The position numbers were made by a program, and so were the translations under genes. Shown one piece after another: positions 1-6,899 of a stretch of DNA of 22,611 nt; the stretch's first letter is position 1; each line of letters opens with the position of its first letter. The notes under the pieces were generated by a model. The model was given only the letters and a program-made list of their open reading frames with translations. It was not told the origin of the DNA and made no database searches. The DNA is from an uncultured Lachnospiraceae bacterium. GTDB lineage: Bacteria; Bacillota; Clostridia; Lachnospirales; Lachnospiraceae. The DNA lies in the NCBI GenBank assembly GCA_910588885.1, contig CAJUSQ010000036.1:1-22611 (forward strand), in the 5' to 3' direction.

Positions 1-772
1 GCAGCGCCGCCTTATCCCTTTGTATATCATCTCCGCATAATTCGTTTTTTATGAAATGCAAAATCAGGCTCCGGTCATCGGAATCCCCGGCTGTCACCGC
101 TTCCGGATGGCGGATATGGGCTGCCGAACTGCGGTTGTCATAAATGGCTTTCCCGAAACAGGCGGCTCCCCGAAGCAGCCATCGGTCATGAAGCTCCGGC
201 CCCGGCCTGCACTGCAGCACCAGCTTCTGCCTGGCACATTCATTGAACACCATTGTAAATCCGGAACCCGGTGAATAATAGAGTACATCTAACAGCTTCG
301 CCTGCTCCTTCTGAAGGGGGGATTTGCGGATCAGCGTCCCATCCTCCGTCAGGTAATCGCTGGCCGTATAGTAAAGCAGCACCTCCCCGGGATCTTCCCG
401 GTTCAGCCGCTCCACTGCCCAGGCAACTTTTTGAGGATACCATTCGTCGTCCTGGTCGCAAAACCCGTAATAGTCCGCTTTCTCACACTTTCTCAAAATC
501 TCGTAAAAGCTCTCCGGACAGCCCAGGTTCACTCCGTCCCCATCCAGCAGCACCAGCCGCTTTCCGCTTCCTTTCTCTCTCCGGTATTCCTCGGCCCTCT
601 CCCGATACTCTTTTAATAAGGAAAGAGTCCCGTCCGAAGAACCGTCGTCCCGCACATAAATATCCATATTTTCATAGGTTTGTGCCAACAAGCTGTCCAG
701 CTGCTTTCGCAAATATTTCTCTCCATTGTAGACAGCCAGAATAACATTTACCTTTGGTTGTTCCTGCTTCAA
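1..772 (-). CDS. Glycosyltransferase family 2 protein (3' end outside window)
   Basis: Family 2 (GT-A fold) enzymes transfer a sugar from a nucleotide-sugar onto a growing glycan. The readable part is 257 codons. It opens with the typical beta-strand NVILAVYNGEKYLRKQLDSL, followed by YVRDDGSSDGT (nucleotide-binding DDGSSDGT signature) and FCDQDDEWYPQKV (DxD-like metal site). This pattern is most like rhamnosyl- or capsule/cell-wall polysaccharide transferases, but acceptor and donor cannot be read. No ATG fits. A TTG at 772-770 is chosen because AGGTGG lies 4 bases upstream and the conserved first strand begins within about ten residues. The frame is open further upstream to a stop near 866, but that stretch contains the promoter and has no family similarity. 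The C-terminal part lies beyond base 1. Confidence 0.85.
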   Translation of the reverse strand, partial: MKQEQPKVNVILAVYNGEKYLRKQLDSLLAQTYENMDIYVRDDGSSDGTLSLLKEYRERAEEYRREKGSGKRLVLLDGDGVNLGCPESFYEILRKCEKADYYGFCDQDDEWYPQKVAWAVERLNREDPGEVLLYYTASDYLTEDGTLIRKSPLQKEQAKLLDVLYYSPGSGFTMVFNECARQKLVLQCRPGPELHDRWLLRGAACFGKAIYDNRSSAAHIRHPEAVTAGDSDDRSLILHFIKNELCGDDIQRDKAAL

Positions 773-840
773 ATTTCCACCTGCTTCAAATGTCCCTCTG
801 CATCTATTCTGCTTCCAAAAATGAAAGCAGTCTCCCTTCA

Positions 841-869
841 ATCTTATGATATCCCCGTTTCCTTGTCAA
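841..869 (-). promoter_or_regulatory. Sigma-A-type promoter for the glycosyltransferase gene
   Basis: On the minus strand a perfect -35 box TTGACA (869-864) is followed after 17 bases by TAAGAT (846-841), a 4/6 match to the -10 box. Transcription would start near 834, giving a leader of about 60 bases before the TTG start at 772. It is divergent from the promoter at 897-925. Confidence 0.6.
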
Positions 870-896
870 GCTTTTCAGAAGGATTTTGAAAAAGGA

Positions 897-925
897 TTTC
901 CATTTTCTCCGATTCGTAGTATAAT
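897..925 (+). promoter_or_regulatory. Sigma-A-type promoter for the DUF4253 gene
   Basis: TATAAT at 920-925 is a perfect -10 box. A -35 box TTTCCA (4/6) lies 17 bases upstream at 897-902. Transcription would start near 932, about 60 bases before the ATG at 993, which excludes the earlier in-frame ATG at 846 as a start. Confidence 0.55.
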
Positions 926-992
926 TGAAACAATCAGACAGACCAAAAAACACACCCAACCTCTTATTGGAAAGAAAGGCGGAACGTATACG

Positions 993-1715
993 ATGGACGC
1001 ATCTCAAACAAAACTGGCAGAACGTTTTCAATGTAACTACACGGTATTTGAAAAAGGAACCGATCCCAAACTGGTGGAGCAGGCATACCTGGCCGCTTTG
1101 GATGCCGGGAAGGAAAAAGGCTTCTGGCCGGCTGTCCTGTCACTGGACGAATATGTGATGGAATGGCTGACGGAAGTAGTAGGCAAGGAATATATCCCGG
1201 GGGAAATCATCGCCGGCTGCGGGGACAACGGCAAAGAGCTTTTAACGGAATGGTACCAGGAAGGCGTGGAATACTATGAGGACGGAGGATTGGAAGAATT
1301 CCTGGGCAATGAAGCGGAAGGCGAAGTCATCCGCCACTTTAGCTCCTACTGCTCCTTCCAGGACAGGATGCTGGAAGCAGATACCCTGCTGCTGGAGCTT
1401 CCGGTAAAACATCCCTGGGAAATCATCGGATACCTGCCCCTGGGCGGCTGGAACGAATGCCCCGGCCCGGAGGACATGATTTCCGTCTGCAAATACTGGT
1501 ATGAAACATACCGGGCAATTCCGGCCGTATTCACCCATGATGTGATGGAATTCTATGCGCCCATGGGATTAAACGGGGCAGATCCCATGGAAGTGGCGAA
1601 AGAACACTACGGTTTCTGCAATGACCGGGTGGATCAGGGCACCGAAACCTTTAAGCTGTCGGAGCTGGCCGCAGGGCTGGCGGATTCCTGCGTATGGTAT
1701 TTCTGGTGGGATTAA
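993..1715 (+). CDS. DUF4253 domain protein
   Basis: A soluble, acidic protein of 240 residues without signal peptide or membrane segment. The C-terminal half matches the DUF4253 pattern: GYLPLGGWNECP at about 146-157, then KYWYETYRAIPAVFTHDVMEFY, YGFCNDRVDQGT, and the characteristic end VWYFWWD at 234-240. The family has no established function; members occur in many bacteria and have been suggested to act in self-defence or toxin-immunity settings, which cannot be judged here. The ATG at 993 is preceded by AAGGCGG and lies downstream of the promoter at 897-925. The CLC gene follows after 74 bases and may be co-transcribed. Confidence 0.8.
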   Translation: MDASQTKLAERFQCNYTVFEKGTDPKLVEQAYLAALDAGKEKGFWPAVLSLDEYVMEWLTEVVGKEYIPGEIIAGCGDNGKELLTEWYQEGVEYYEDGGLEEFLGNEAEGEVIRHFSSYCSFQDRMLEADTLLLELPVKHPWEIIGYLPLGGWNECPGPEDMISVCKYWYETYRAIPAVFTHDVMEFYAPMGLNGADPMEVAKEHYGFCNDRVDQGTETFKLSELAAGLADSCVWYFWWD

Positions 1716-1789
1716 ACAGAGCATTCCTCATCGTTCGGGAACCAATGGGTTTTTAATAAGAAAACAGAGATGAAGGGGATTTTATTACT

Positions 1790-3049
1790 ATGAAGCAAAA
1801 ACTATTGGAGGGTATGGGACATGTCGGCTCCCGCGTTTGGCTCCTGGTAAAATGGATTTTGTTTGCCATTTTGTCGGGACTTCTCATCGGCGCCGCCGGA
1901 ACACTGTTCTATTACTGTATGAAATATGCCACCGACACCAGAGCCGGGCATCCCTGGCTCCTGTTTTTCCTGCCCGCAGGGGGCCTTCTGATCGTGGCAG
2001 CCTACCGCTTTATGCATAATGAAAAGGACAGCGGAACCAATCTGGTGCTTTCCGCCATCCATTCCGGGGAAAGCATCCCTCTGAAAATGGCGCCGCTGAT
2101 CTTCGTTTCCACGGTCCTGACCCATCTGTTCGGCGGTTCCGCAGGACGGGAAGGAGCTGCCCTGCAGCTGGGCGGCAGCATCGGCAATTCTCTGGGACGG
2201 CAGCTGAAGTTCGACGAAAAGGATCAGCACATCATGATTATGTGCGGCATGAGCGCGGCCTTCTCCGCTTTGTTCGGCACCCCTCTGGCAGCCGCCATCT
2301 TCTCTATGGAGGTGGTCAGTGTCGGCATCATGCATTATTCCGCCCTGGTGCCCTGTGTAATCTCCTCACTGGTAGCCCACGGCATTGCCGGATATTTTGG
2401 GATTATGCCGGAACAGTTTACCCTTGGTGCAATTCCGGACTTTACGGTACTGACCGGAGGCCAGACCGCATTGTTAGCCGTCCTATGTGCCGGAGTCAGC
2501 GTCTTATTCTGTATCTCCCTGCACACCGCAGAGCATTTGTACAAAAAATTCTTTCAAAATACCTATCTGCGGATTCTGGCCGGAGGATGCCTGATCATCC
2601 TGCTGACCCTGCTGACCGGGTCTCAGGATTACAACGGCGCCGGAATGCCCGTTATCGAAGCCTGCTTTGAAAACGAATACGTTCCCTATGCCTTCCTGCT
2701 GAAAATCCTGTTTACGGCGCTGACTCTGGGAGCCGGATTCAAAGGCGGGGAAATTGTCCCCTCCTTCTTCATCGGGGCGACTTTCGGCTGCCTGTTCGGG
2801 AATCTGCTGGGCTTCGCCCCGGCCCTTAGTACGGCCATCGGCATGGGCGCCGTATTCTGCGGCGTTACCAACTGCCCCATTTCCTCCCTGTTCATCTGCT
2901 TTGAGCTGTTCGGATTCCACGGCATGCCCTACTTCTTATTGTCCATCGCCATCAGCTATATGCTGTCCGGCTACTACGGACTGTACCACAGCCAGAAAAT
3001 CGTCTACTCCAAATATAAGACGGAATTTATAAACCGGCAGACCCATTAA
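1790..3049 (+). CDS. CLC family anion channel/transporter (fluoride-type CLC possible)
   Basis: A 419-residue multi-pass membrane protein of the CLC family, which moves chloride or fluoride, often in exchange for protons. Visible motifs are GGSAGREGAALQLGG (117-129; E121 is the gating glutamate position), GMSAAFSALFGTPLAAAIFSMEV (153-175) and AGFKGGEIVPSFFIGATFG (315-333). There is no cytoplasmic CBS pair. The usual GSGIP selectivity loop is replaced by DSGTN at 80-84. GGE in place of GxF at 319-321 and the short length resemble the CLC-F fluoride/proton exchangers. ATG at 1790 is preceded by AAGGGG. No fluoride riboswitch is apparent in the 74-base leader. The stop codon lies in the loop of the terminator. 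Confidence 0.88.
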   Translation: MKQKLLEGMGHVGSRVWLLVKWILFAILSGLLIGAAGTLFYYCMKYATDTRAGHPWLLFFLPAGGLLIVAAYRFMHNEKDSGTNLVLSAIHSGESIPLKMAPLIFVSTVLTHLFGGSAGREGAALQLGGSIGNSLGRQLKFDEKDQHIMIMCGMSAAFSALFGTPLAAAIFSMEVVSVGIMHYSALVPCVISSLVAHGIAGYFGIMPEQFTLGAIPDFTVLTGGQTALLAVLCAGVSVLFCISLHTAEHLYKKFFQNTYLRILAGGCLIILLTLLTGSQDYNGAGMPVIEACFENEYVPYAFLLKILFTALTLGAGFKGGEIVPSFFIGATFGCLFGNLLGFAPALSTAIGMGAVFCGVTNCPISSLFICFELFGFHGMPYFLLSIAISYMLSGYYGLYHSQKIVYSKYKTEFINRQTH

Positions 3050-3067
3050 CGGGTACTGCCGGTTTTT
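3032..3067 (+). terminator. Intrinsic terminator of the CLC gene, probably bidirectional
   Basis: AACCGGCAG ACCC (3032-3044) pairs with GGGT A CTGCCGGTT (3051-3064), with one bulged A and a six-base loop that contains the CLC stop codon. Five T residues follow on plus (3063-3067). On minus the same hairpin is followed by TTTATAAATT, so it may also end the eutS-eutP transcript coming from the right. Confidence 0.8.
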
Positions 3068-3106
3068 CTATCTCATTCTCTGTGAAACAACAAAAATCCT
3101 TCCTGT

Positions 3107-3196
3107 TTCTTCGTGGATCCTGCCTGCGGGGTGCTGCGCTTCCTTCTCATTTCTTCGTGGATTCCACCTGGCGGGGATGCTGCGCTTCCTTCTCAT
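3107..3196. repeat. Tandem duplication (46 + 44 bp) at the 3' end of eutP
   Basis: Positions 3151-3196 (46 bp) and 3107-3150 (44 bp) are adjacent near-identical copies, both beginning TTCTTCGTGGAT and ending TGCTGCGCTTCCTTCTCAT on plus. The 46-bp period is not a multiple of three, so the second copy is read in another frame. The bases read as Asn-Glu-Lys in the first copy give a TGA stop in the second. Confidence 0.9.
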
Positions 3197-3644
3197 TGTC
3201 CCAGGGCAGCACGTCTGCGGGCTCCCGCAGATATTCCAGAAGCTGCCAGATTCCCTCTCCCGTATAGGAGCTAACATGAAAAATATCCTGACAGCCTGCC
3301 AGCCGAAGCCACCGTTCCGCCCGGGCCGCATCCGCCCCTTCCGCATCAATCTGAGTTACAACACCGATTACCGGGCGGCAGGATACTGCCGTCACACAGG
3401 GCGGAAACAGGGAGTAAGGCTCCGTGGCGTTAATCAAAAGGGCCACCACGTCCGCTTCATAGGAATACAGGGCCAGGGCCCGTCCCAGCGTCCCATTCTC
3501 CGCATACTCCCCCGGGGTATCTATAATCACATCAAAATGATTGATGTACTGGGTCTTATGATAATGAATCGTATCTCCCTTTATAGCCTGACGCAGCGAG
3601 GTCTTCCCACACTCACTGCGCCCAACCAGCATCATCTTCTTCAT
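3147..3644 (-). CDS. eutP: EutP/PduV-family microcompartment GTPase
   Basis: A small Ras-like P-loop GTPase of 165 residues, related to EutP and PduV, which accompany ethanolamine and propanediol microcompartments; acetate-kinase or positioning roles have been proposed for relatives. Motifs seen are Walker A GRSECGKTSL (8-17), switch II DTPGEY (42-47) and TQID (97-100) at the guanine-specificity position. The core ends near LLEYL (about 139). The following 25-residue tail, rich in charged residues, is longer than the family usually has and ends in a tandem DNA duplication. The ATG at 3644 is chosen over an earlier in-frame one (3668) because AAGGA precedes it at good spacing and it lies 2 bases after the stop of the shell-protein gene. 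This implies translational coupling. Confidence 0.88.
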   Translation of the reverse strand: MKKMMLVGRSECGKTSLRQAIKGDTIHYHKTQYINHFDVIIDTPGEYAENGTLGRALALYSYEADVVALLINATEPYSLFPPCVTAVSCRPVIGVVTQIDAEGADAARAERWLRLAGCQDIFHVSSYTGEGIWQLLEYLREPADVLPWDNEKEAQHPRQVESTKK

Positions 3645-3646
3645 CG

Positions 3647-4024
3647 TTACGTCCTTGTAATCTCGCACACGGTAAATCCAAGCTTCTCAATCAGATATGT
3701 ATTAATCGCCCGTATAGCCTCTTCCACTGCCGATACGGTACCTGTAAAAATCAGCGTTCCGCTGAACCGGTCAATAAAACCCAGATCAATATCCGCATTC
3801 TTCACCGCCAGATCTCCCGCAATTACCGAAATCTCCGCAGGACTCATACTCAAAATACCGATGGCTGCCCGGCTGTAATCCACACTGGGATCCAGTCCCA
3901 GCTTCTTATACACAATGGGCTGCGGGCTTGCAATAATGTGGGCCAGCGTCACCTGTTTTCCGGGGACAAGCTCCTGTACGATTCTCATCTTCCCTTCCTG
4001 GGAAGGGGGTAATTGAAATTCCAC
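3647..4024 (-). CDS. eutS: EutS/PduU-like bacterial microcompartment shell protein
   Basis: A hexameric BMC shell protein of the circularly permuted EutS/PduU type. The family hallmark RIVQELVPGKQVTLAHIIASP is at 14-34, followed by AAIGILSMSPAEISVIAGDLAVK and IGFIDRFSGTL-like residues (53-90). About 125 residues result from the GTG at 4024, which has AAAGGAG nine bases upstream. A shorter start at ATG 3988 gives 112 residues, nearer the family norm, and has a GGAAGG only four bases away. A TTG at 4033 directly abuts the ribosome binding site and is rejected. It is the first gene of a two-gene operon with eutP, the same order as the start of the enterobacterial eut operon (eutS-eutP), but no enzyme gene is nearby. 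Confidence 0.9.
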   Translation of the reverse strand: MEFQLPPSQEGKMRIVQELVPGKQVTLAHIIASPQPIVYKKLGLDPSVDYSRAAIGILSMSPAEISVIAGDLAVKNADIDLGFIDRFSGTLIFTGTVSAVEEAIRAINTYLIEKLGFTVCEITRT

Positions 4025-4047
4025 AAAAATCAACTCCTTTGTCTTCT

Positions 4048-4076
4048 ATCATACAACAGAATCCCACATAATACAA
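4048..4076 (-). promoter_or_regulatory. Sigma-A-type promoter of the eutS-eutP operon
   Basis: On minus, TTGTAT (4076-4071) and TATGAT (4053-4048) are separated by exactly 17 bases; each box matches consensus at 4 to 5 of 6 positions. Transcription would start near 4041, only about 17 bases before the GTG at 4024, a leader just long enough for AAAGGAG. This favours GTG 4024 or ATG 3988 as the start. Confidence 0.6.
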
Positions 4077-4091
4077 TACAAAAATAAAATT

Positions 4092-5237
4092 TTATACCGC
4101 AAGATCCACATGCTGTATCGTAGATACTTCCCCGGTTTCCTTCAGATAAATCCCGGTTTTCCGGATCACCCCGTTGGTAGCCTTCGTTTCATCGCTTTTC
4201 AGGGAAAATTCCGTCGAAGCATTGCCCAGGTAAATCGCGCCCACACCTGCTTCCTTCAAATCAATCAGGCGGTCGTTGCCCTTCTCATCCTTCGTCCAGA
4301 TTTTCAAATCCTTAAAAATACTGTCGTTTTCATCAATCCAGCCGTTGCCGTCCTGGTCATAAGCCGCCAGGTCTTTAAAGCCGTCGCCGCTCCTGGTACC
4401 GAACAGCTCGCTGCCGTCGTTGATCTTCCCGTCTTTATTCTTATCCAGAGCCAAAAAGCCGCTGCCTTTTCCCACGAAGGAAATCTCCTCCTCTTTCCCG
4501 TCCGCATCCAGGTCAAACAGGAACTTCTGATCGGAAACCGTAGTGGCATTGGTATCCAGATTAATGACCAACGGGTCGGTACAGATGTAATCCTCCTGTA
4601 CAATACTGTCATATTTGGCACAAAATGCCCGGGACATCTCCATGGTCACGCCAAAATTAATTTCCCGCCCGTCTGCCGTCTTCACCACGCCGGAAGCCTG
4701 ATAGGCCGTATGCTCCATCTCCGTCACAAAGGCGCTGGTTACCGTGGTCTTTTTCCAGGTGGTGGGCCGGGATGCATTTCCGGAGGAAGCAATCATGCCG
4801 TTCTGCTTCCCAATTCCCTGGCCGGACCCATAGGCATAGCCGGCCTTCGCCTGGCTCTTCATCTCCTTTAGCTCCCGCAGGGCTTCCGAAGGATTTTTTC
4901 CATTCATCCGGTTCAGAGCCGCAATCATCTTCCGCAAAAGCTCCAGCTCCATCTGCTTCTGCTCCTTCGGCTCCGGAAACTCCTGCCGGGTACGCCTGGT
5001 TTCCTCGGACTGCTCCATCAGGCGCTTGGCCAGATTTTCCTGCTGCCGCTGCTTCTTCTCCTGGTCGATCCGCTGCTGCTCTTCCTTCATCTGTTCTGCC
5101 AGGCTGACCCCTTCTCTGGAAAAATCCAGGGTCGCCGCATCTTCCGATGTGGTAATCATGGAAGCCGTTGTCTTCTGAGCATAAGCTACATACTTCCGGT
5201 CGGATGACATGGCAACTGCACTTGATTCAATTTTCAT
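4092..5237 (-). CDS. Unrecognised protein with EF-hand/RTX-like calcium loops
   Basis: I do not recognise a named family. The 381-residue protein has no signal peptide or membrane segment. Residues 45-105 are highly charged and Gln/Glu/Lys-rich, probably a long helix or coiled coil. A beta-rich middle follows. The C-terminal part (222-335) carries PLVINLDTN, then calcium-loop-like repeats FDLDADGKEEE (241-251), DKNKDGKINDGSELFG (265-280) and DQDGNGWIDEND (294-305), ending with a DLKEAGV segment. This arrangement resembles a module in large secreted RTX-type calcium-binding proteins, but here it stands alone. ATG at 5237 is preceded by AGGAGGAGA. The gene is flanked by MATE and eutS genes transcribed in the same direction. 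Calcium binding is an inference from the Asp spacing. Confidence 0.72.
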   Translation of the reverse strand: MKIESSAVAMSSDRKYVAYAQKTTASMITTSEDAATLDFSREGVSLAEQMKEEQQRIDQEKKQRQQENLAKRLMEQSEETRRTRQEFPEPKEQKQMELELLRKMIAALNRMNGKNPSEALRELKEMKSQAKAGYAYGSGQGIGKQNGMIASSGNASRPTTWKKTTVTSAFVTEMEHTAYQASGVVKTADGREINFGVTMEMSRAFCAKYDSIVQEDYICTDPLVINLDTNATTVSDQKFLFDLDADGKEEEISFVGKGSGFLALDKNKDGKINDGSELFGTRSGDGFKDLAAYDQDGNGWIDENDSIFKDLKIWTKDEKGNDRLIDLKEAGVGAIYLGNASTEFSLKSDETKATNGVIRKTGIYLKETGEVSTIQHVDLAV

Positions 5238-5260
5238 ATCCGTCTCCTCCTTGAACGATG

Positions 5261-5282
5261 AGGGATACCTCCTTATATCCCT
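5261..5282 (-). repeat. Inverted repeat enclosing a Shine-Dalgarno-like sequence
   Basis: AGGGATA and TATCCCT (7 bp each) enclose TAAGGAGG on minus, inside the leader of the calcium-loop protein gene. A second, nearer AGGAGG serves the ATG at 5237, so the role of the loop motif is unclear. Confidence 0.4.
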
Positions 5283-5374
5283 GTTGCAGTGTTTCCCGGC
5301 AACAGCCCGGCTGCGTCCGTTCCCGGGGCTGCATCTTCGGTGCCCTTTGTGCCGAACTGTTCCCTATACTTATC

Positions 5375-5402
5375 ATATCGGCGATTTCCCGCTGTTTCTT
5401 GA
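5375..5402 (-). promoter_or_regulatory. Candidate sigma-D (flagellar/sigma-28) promoter
   Basis: On minus, GCCGATAT (5382-5375) matches the sigma-D -10 element GCCGATAA at 7 of 8 bases, and TCAA (5402-5399) matches TAAA at 3 of 4, with a 16-base spacer. It lies just after the MATE stop codon and about 140 bases before the ATG of the calcium-loop protein. No flagellar gene is in the window, so this rests on the motif alone. Confidence 0.35.
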
Positions 5403-5413
5403 CCGAAAATCCC

Positions 5414-6793
5414 CTATGCCAATGCCTTTCTCTTCCATTTTCCCCGGGCATAAAAAATCGTGGTCACTGCCGCGCCGATCAGCCAGGAGCTTAACAGGGA
5501 AATGAAAATACACTCCTGCCTTCCATTGGGAAATGCATCGCTTCTGGTAAGCCACGCCACCCCGTAGGCAATGGGCACACGCACCACAACCGTAGTAAAC
5601 ACGGAGATCCACATGGGGGTCATGGTGTCCCCGGCGCCCCGCATTACCCCGGACAGGCTCTGGGTCACTGCCATGGCCACATAGCCCGCCGCAATAATAC
5701 ACATCATGCGCATACTTAAGTCTACCAGTTCCGAAGTATCGGTGAAAATTCCCATCAGATGCCGTCCGAACAGCAGGATCAAACCGGTAATGGTGGTTGT
5801 CGTCAGCAACGCAATCCCGGTTCCCTGCTTCGCCCCTTTGACTACCCGGTCATAAGCTCCCGCTCCTACATTCTGGCCGGCATAGGTGGTCATAGCGGAA
5901 CCGAACGAAAAGTTCGGCAGCATGGCAAATCCGTCCACGCGCATTACGATTACATTGGCTGCAATGAACATTTCCCCAAAGCTGTTTGTTAAAGATTGCA
6001 CAATGATGGCAGCCATGGAAAAAATCGCCTGGGTCAGACCGGAGGGCAGTCCCAGCCGCACGATATTCCCGGCATATTTTTTATGAAATTTGATATACTT
6101 TTTCTTAAGGTCAAATAAATTCTTCATTTTCGCCAGGCGCAGCAAGCATAATACTGCCGACACCGCCTGGGCGATAATCGTTGCCAGAGCCACGCCGCTG
6201 ACTCCCATATGAAAGTAAGCCACAAATACCAGATCCAATATGATGTTCAGCACCGTTGCCACCAAAAGGTATGCCAATGCGGCAAAAGCATCCCCCAGCC
6301 CCCGCAGTACCCCGCTTAGGATGTTGTAATAGGCGCTGCCCACACAGCCCACAAACATAATCAAAAGATAGGAGGCGCACCAGTCAATAATGCTGTCCGG
6401 TGTATTGAGCAGGTGCAGCAGGGGCTTTACAATGAGTACGGAAATCCCCATAATAATCACCACGGCCACCCCGGTTAAGAGAATGCAGTTTCCCACTGTA
6501 TAAGACAGCTCTTCCCGTTCCCTGGCCCCAAAATACTGGGCCACCATGATGCTGGCGCCCATACTGATGCCGATAAACAATACCAGCAGAAGGTTCAGAA
6601 TCGGAGCCGCACTCCCAACGGCCGCCAGCGCATGATCCCCTACATATTTTCCCACCACAATACTGTCCACCGTACTGTAAAGCTGCTGGGCAATGTTCCC
6701 CACCAGCATGGGAATCGTAAAAATCACGATTTGCTTCCAGGGTTCCCCCTGTGTCATATCCGTAGCCTGGAACAGTTTCTTGAACCTTTCCAT
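5414..6793 (-). CDS. MATE family multidrug efflux transporter
   Basis: A 459-residue cytoplasmic-membrane antiporter of the MATE family (NorM/DinF/VmrA-like), which exports cationic drugs or metabolites using Na+ or H+ gradients. The N-terminal half has the typical IPMLVGNIAQQLYSTVDSIVVGKYVG and AAVGSAAPILNLLLVLFIGISMGASIMVAQYFGAR (about 28-90). The second half repeats the fold, with AAIIVQSLTNSFGEMFIAAN and SFGSAMTTYAGQNVGAGAYDR. About 12 hydrophobic segments are present, so the length and topology are complete. ATG at 6793 is preceded by GGAGGAGAAG. The solute-binding lipoprotein gene ends 106 bases upstream in the same direction. No regulator gene is adjacent and substrates cannot be predicted. 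Confidence 0.92.
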   Translation of the reverse strand: MERFKKLFQATDMTQGEPWKQIVIFTIPMLVGNIAQQLYSTVDSIVVGKYVGDHALAAVGSAAPILNLLLVLFIGISMGASIMVAQYFGAREREELSYTVGNCILLTGVAVVIIMGISVLIVKPLLHLLNTPDSIIDWCASYLLIMFVGCVGSAYYNILSGVLRGLGDAFAALAYLLVATVLNIILDLVFVAYFHMGVSGVALATIIAQAVSAVLCLLRLAKMKNLFDLKKKYIKFHKKYAGNIVRLGLPSGLTQAIFSMAAIIVQSLTNSFGEMFIAANVIVMRVDGFAMLPNFSFGSAMTTYAGQNVGAGAYDRVVKGAKQGTGIALLTTTTITGLILLFGRHLMGIFTDTSELVDLSMRMMCIIAAGYVAMAVTQSLSGVMRGAGDTMTPMWISVFTTVVVRVPIAYGVAWLTRSDAFPNGRQECIFISLLSSWLIGAAVTTIFYARGKWKRKALA

Positions 6794-6899
6794 TGTCTTC
6801 TCCTCCTTCGTCTATCTCTTCCGTATCCTCCGGCCGGAGAGGGAATGCTCTGGCAGCTGCTCTTCTTCATTTCTATTCCCGGAACTGTCAGATCCCTTC

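Noticed and set aside
846..992. Upstream in-frame ATG for the DUF4253 protein
   Set aside because: It lies before the promoter at 897-925, so it would not be in the transcript; ATG 993 has a ribosome binding site.
1716..1789. Fluoride riboswitch before the CLC gene
   Set aside because: The leader is short and does not contain the conserved GGCGATGG-type core or the paired regions of the crcB motif.
4110..4871. Long plus-strand open frame of about 250 codons opposite the calcium-loop protein gene
   Set aside because: It is antisense to a gene with clear motif content, lacks any recognisable domain or ribosome binding site, and has a composition typical of a complementary frame. The same holds for long plus frames opposite murI (15840-16652), the ger genes (18642-19421, 20596-21339) and cyuA (11559-12278).
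6828..6839. Perfect 12-bp palindrome CTCCGGCCGGAG between the lipoprotein and MATE genes
   Set aside because: No T-run follows on either strand and there is no loop, so it is not a terminator; a single short GC palindrome is not enough to call an operator.
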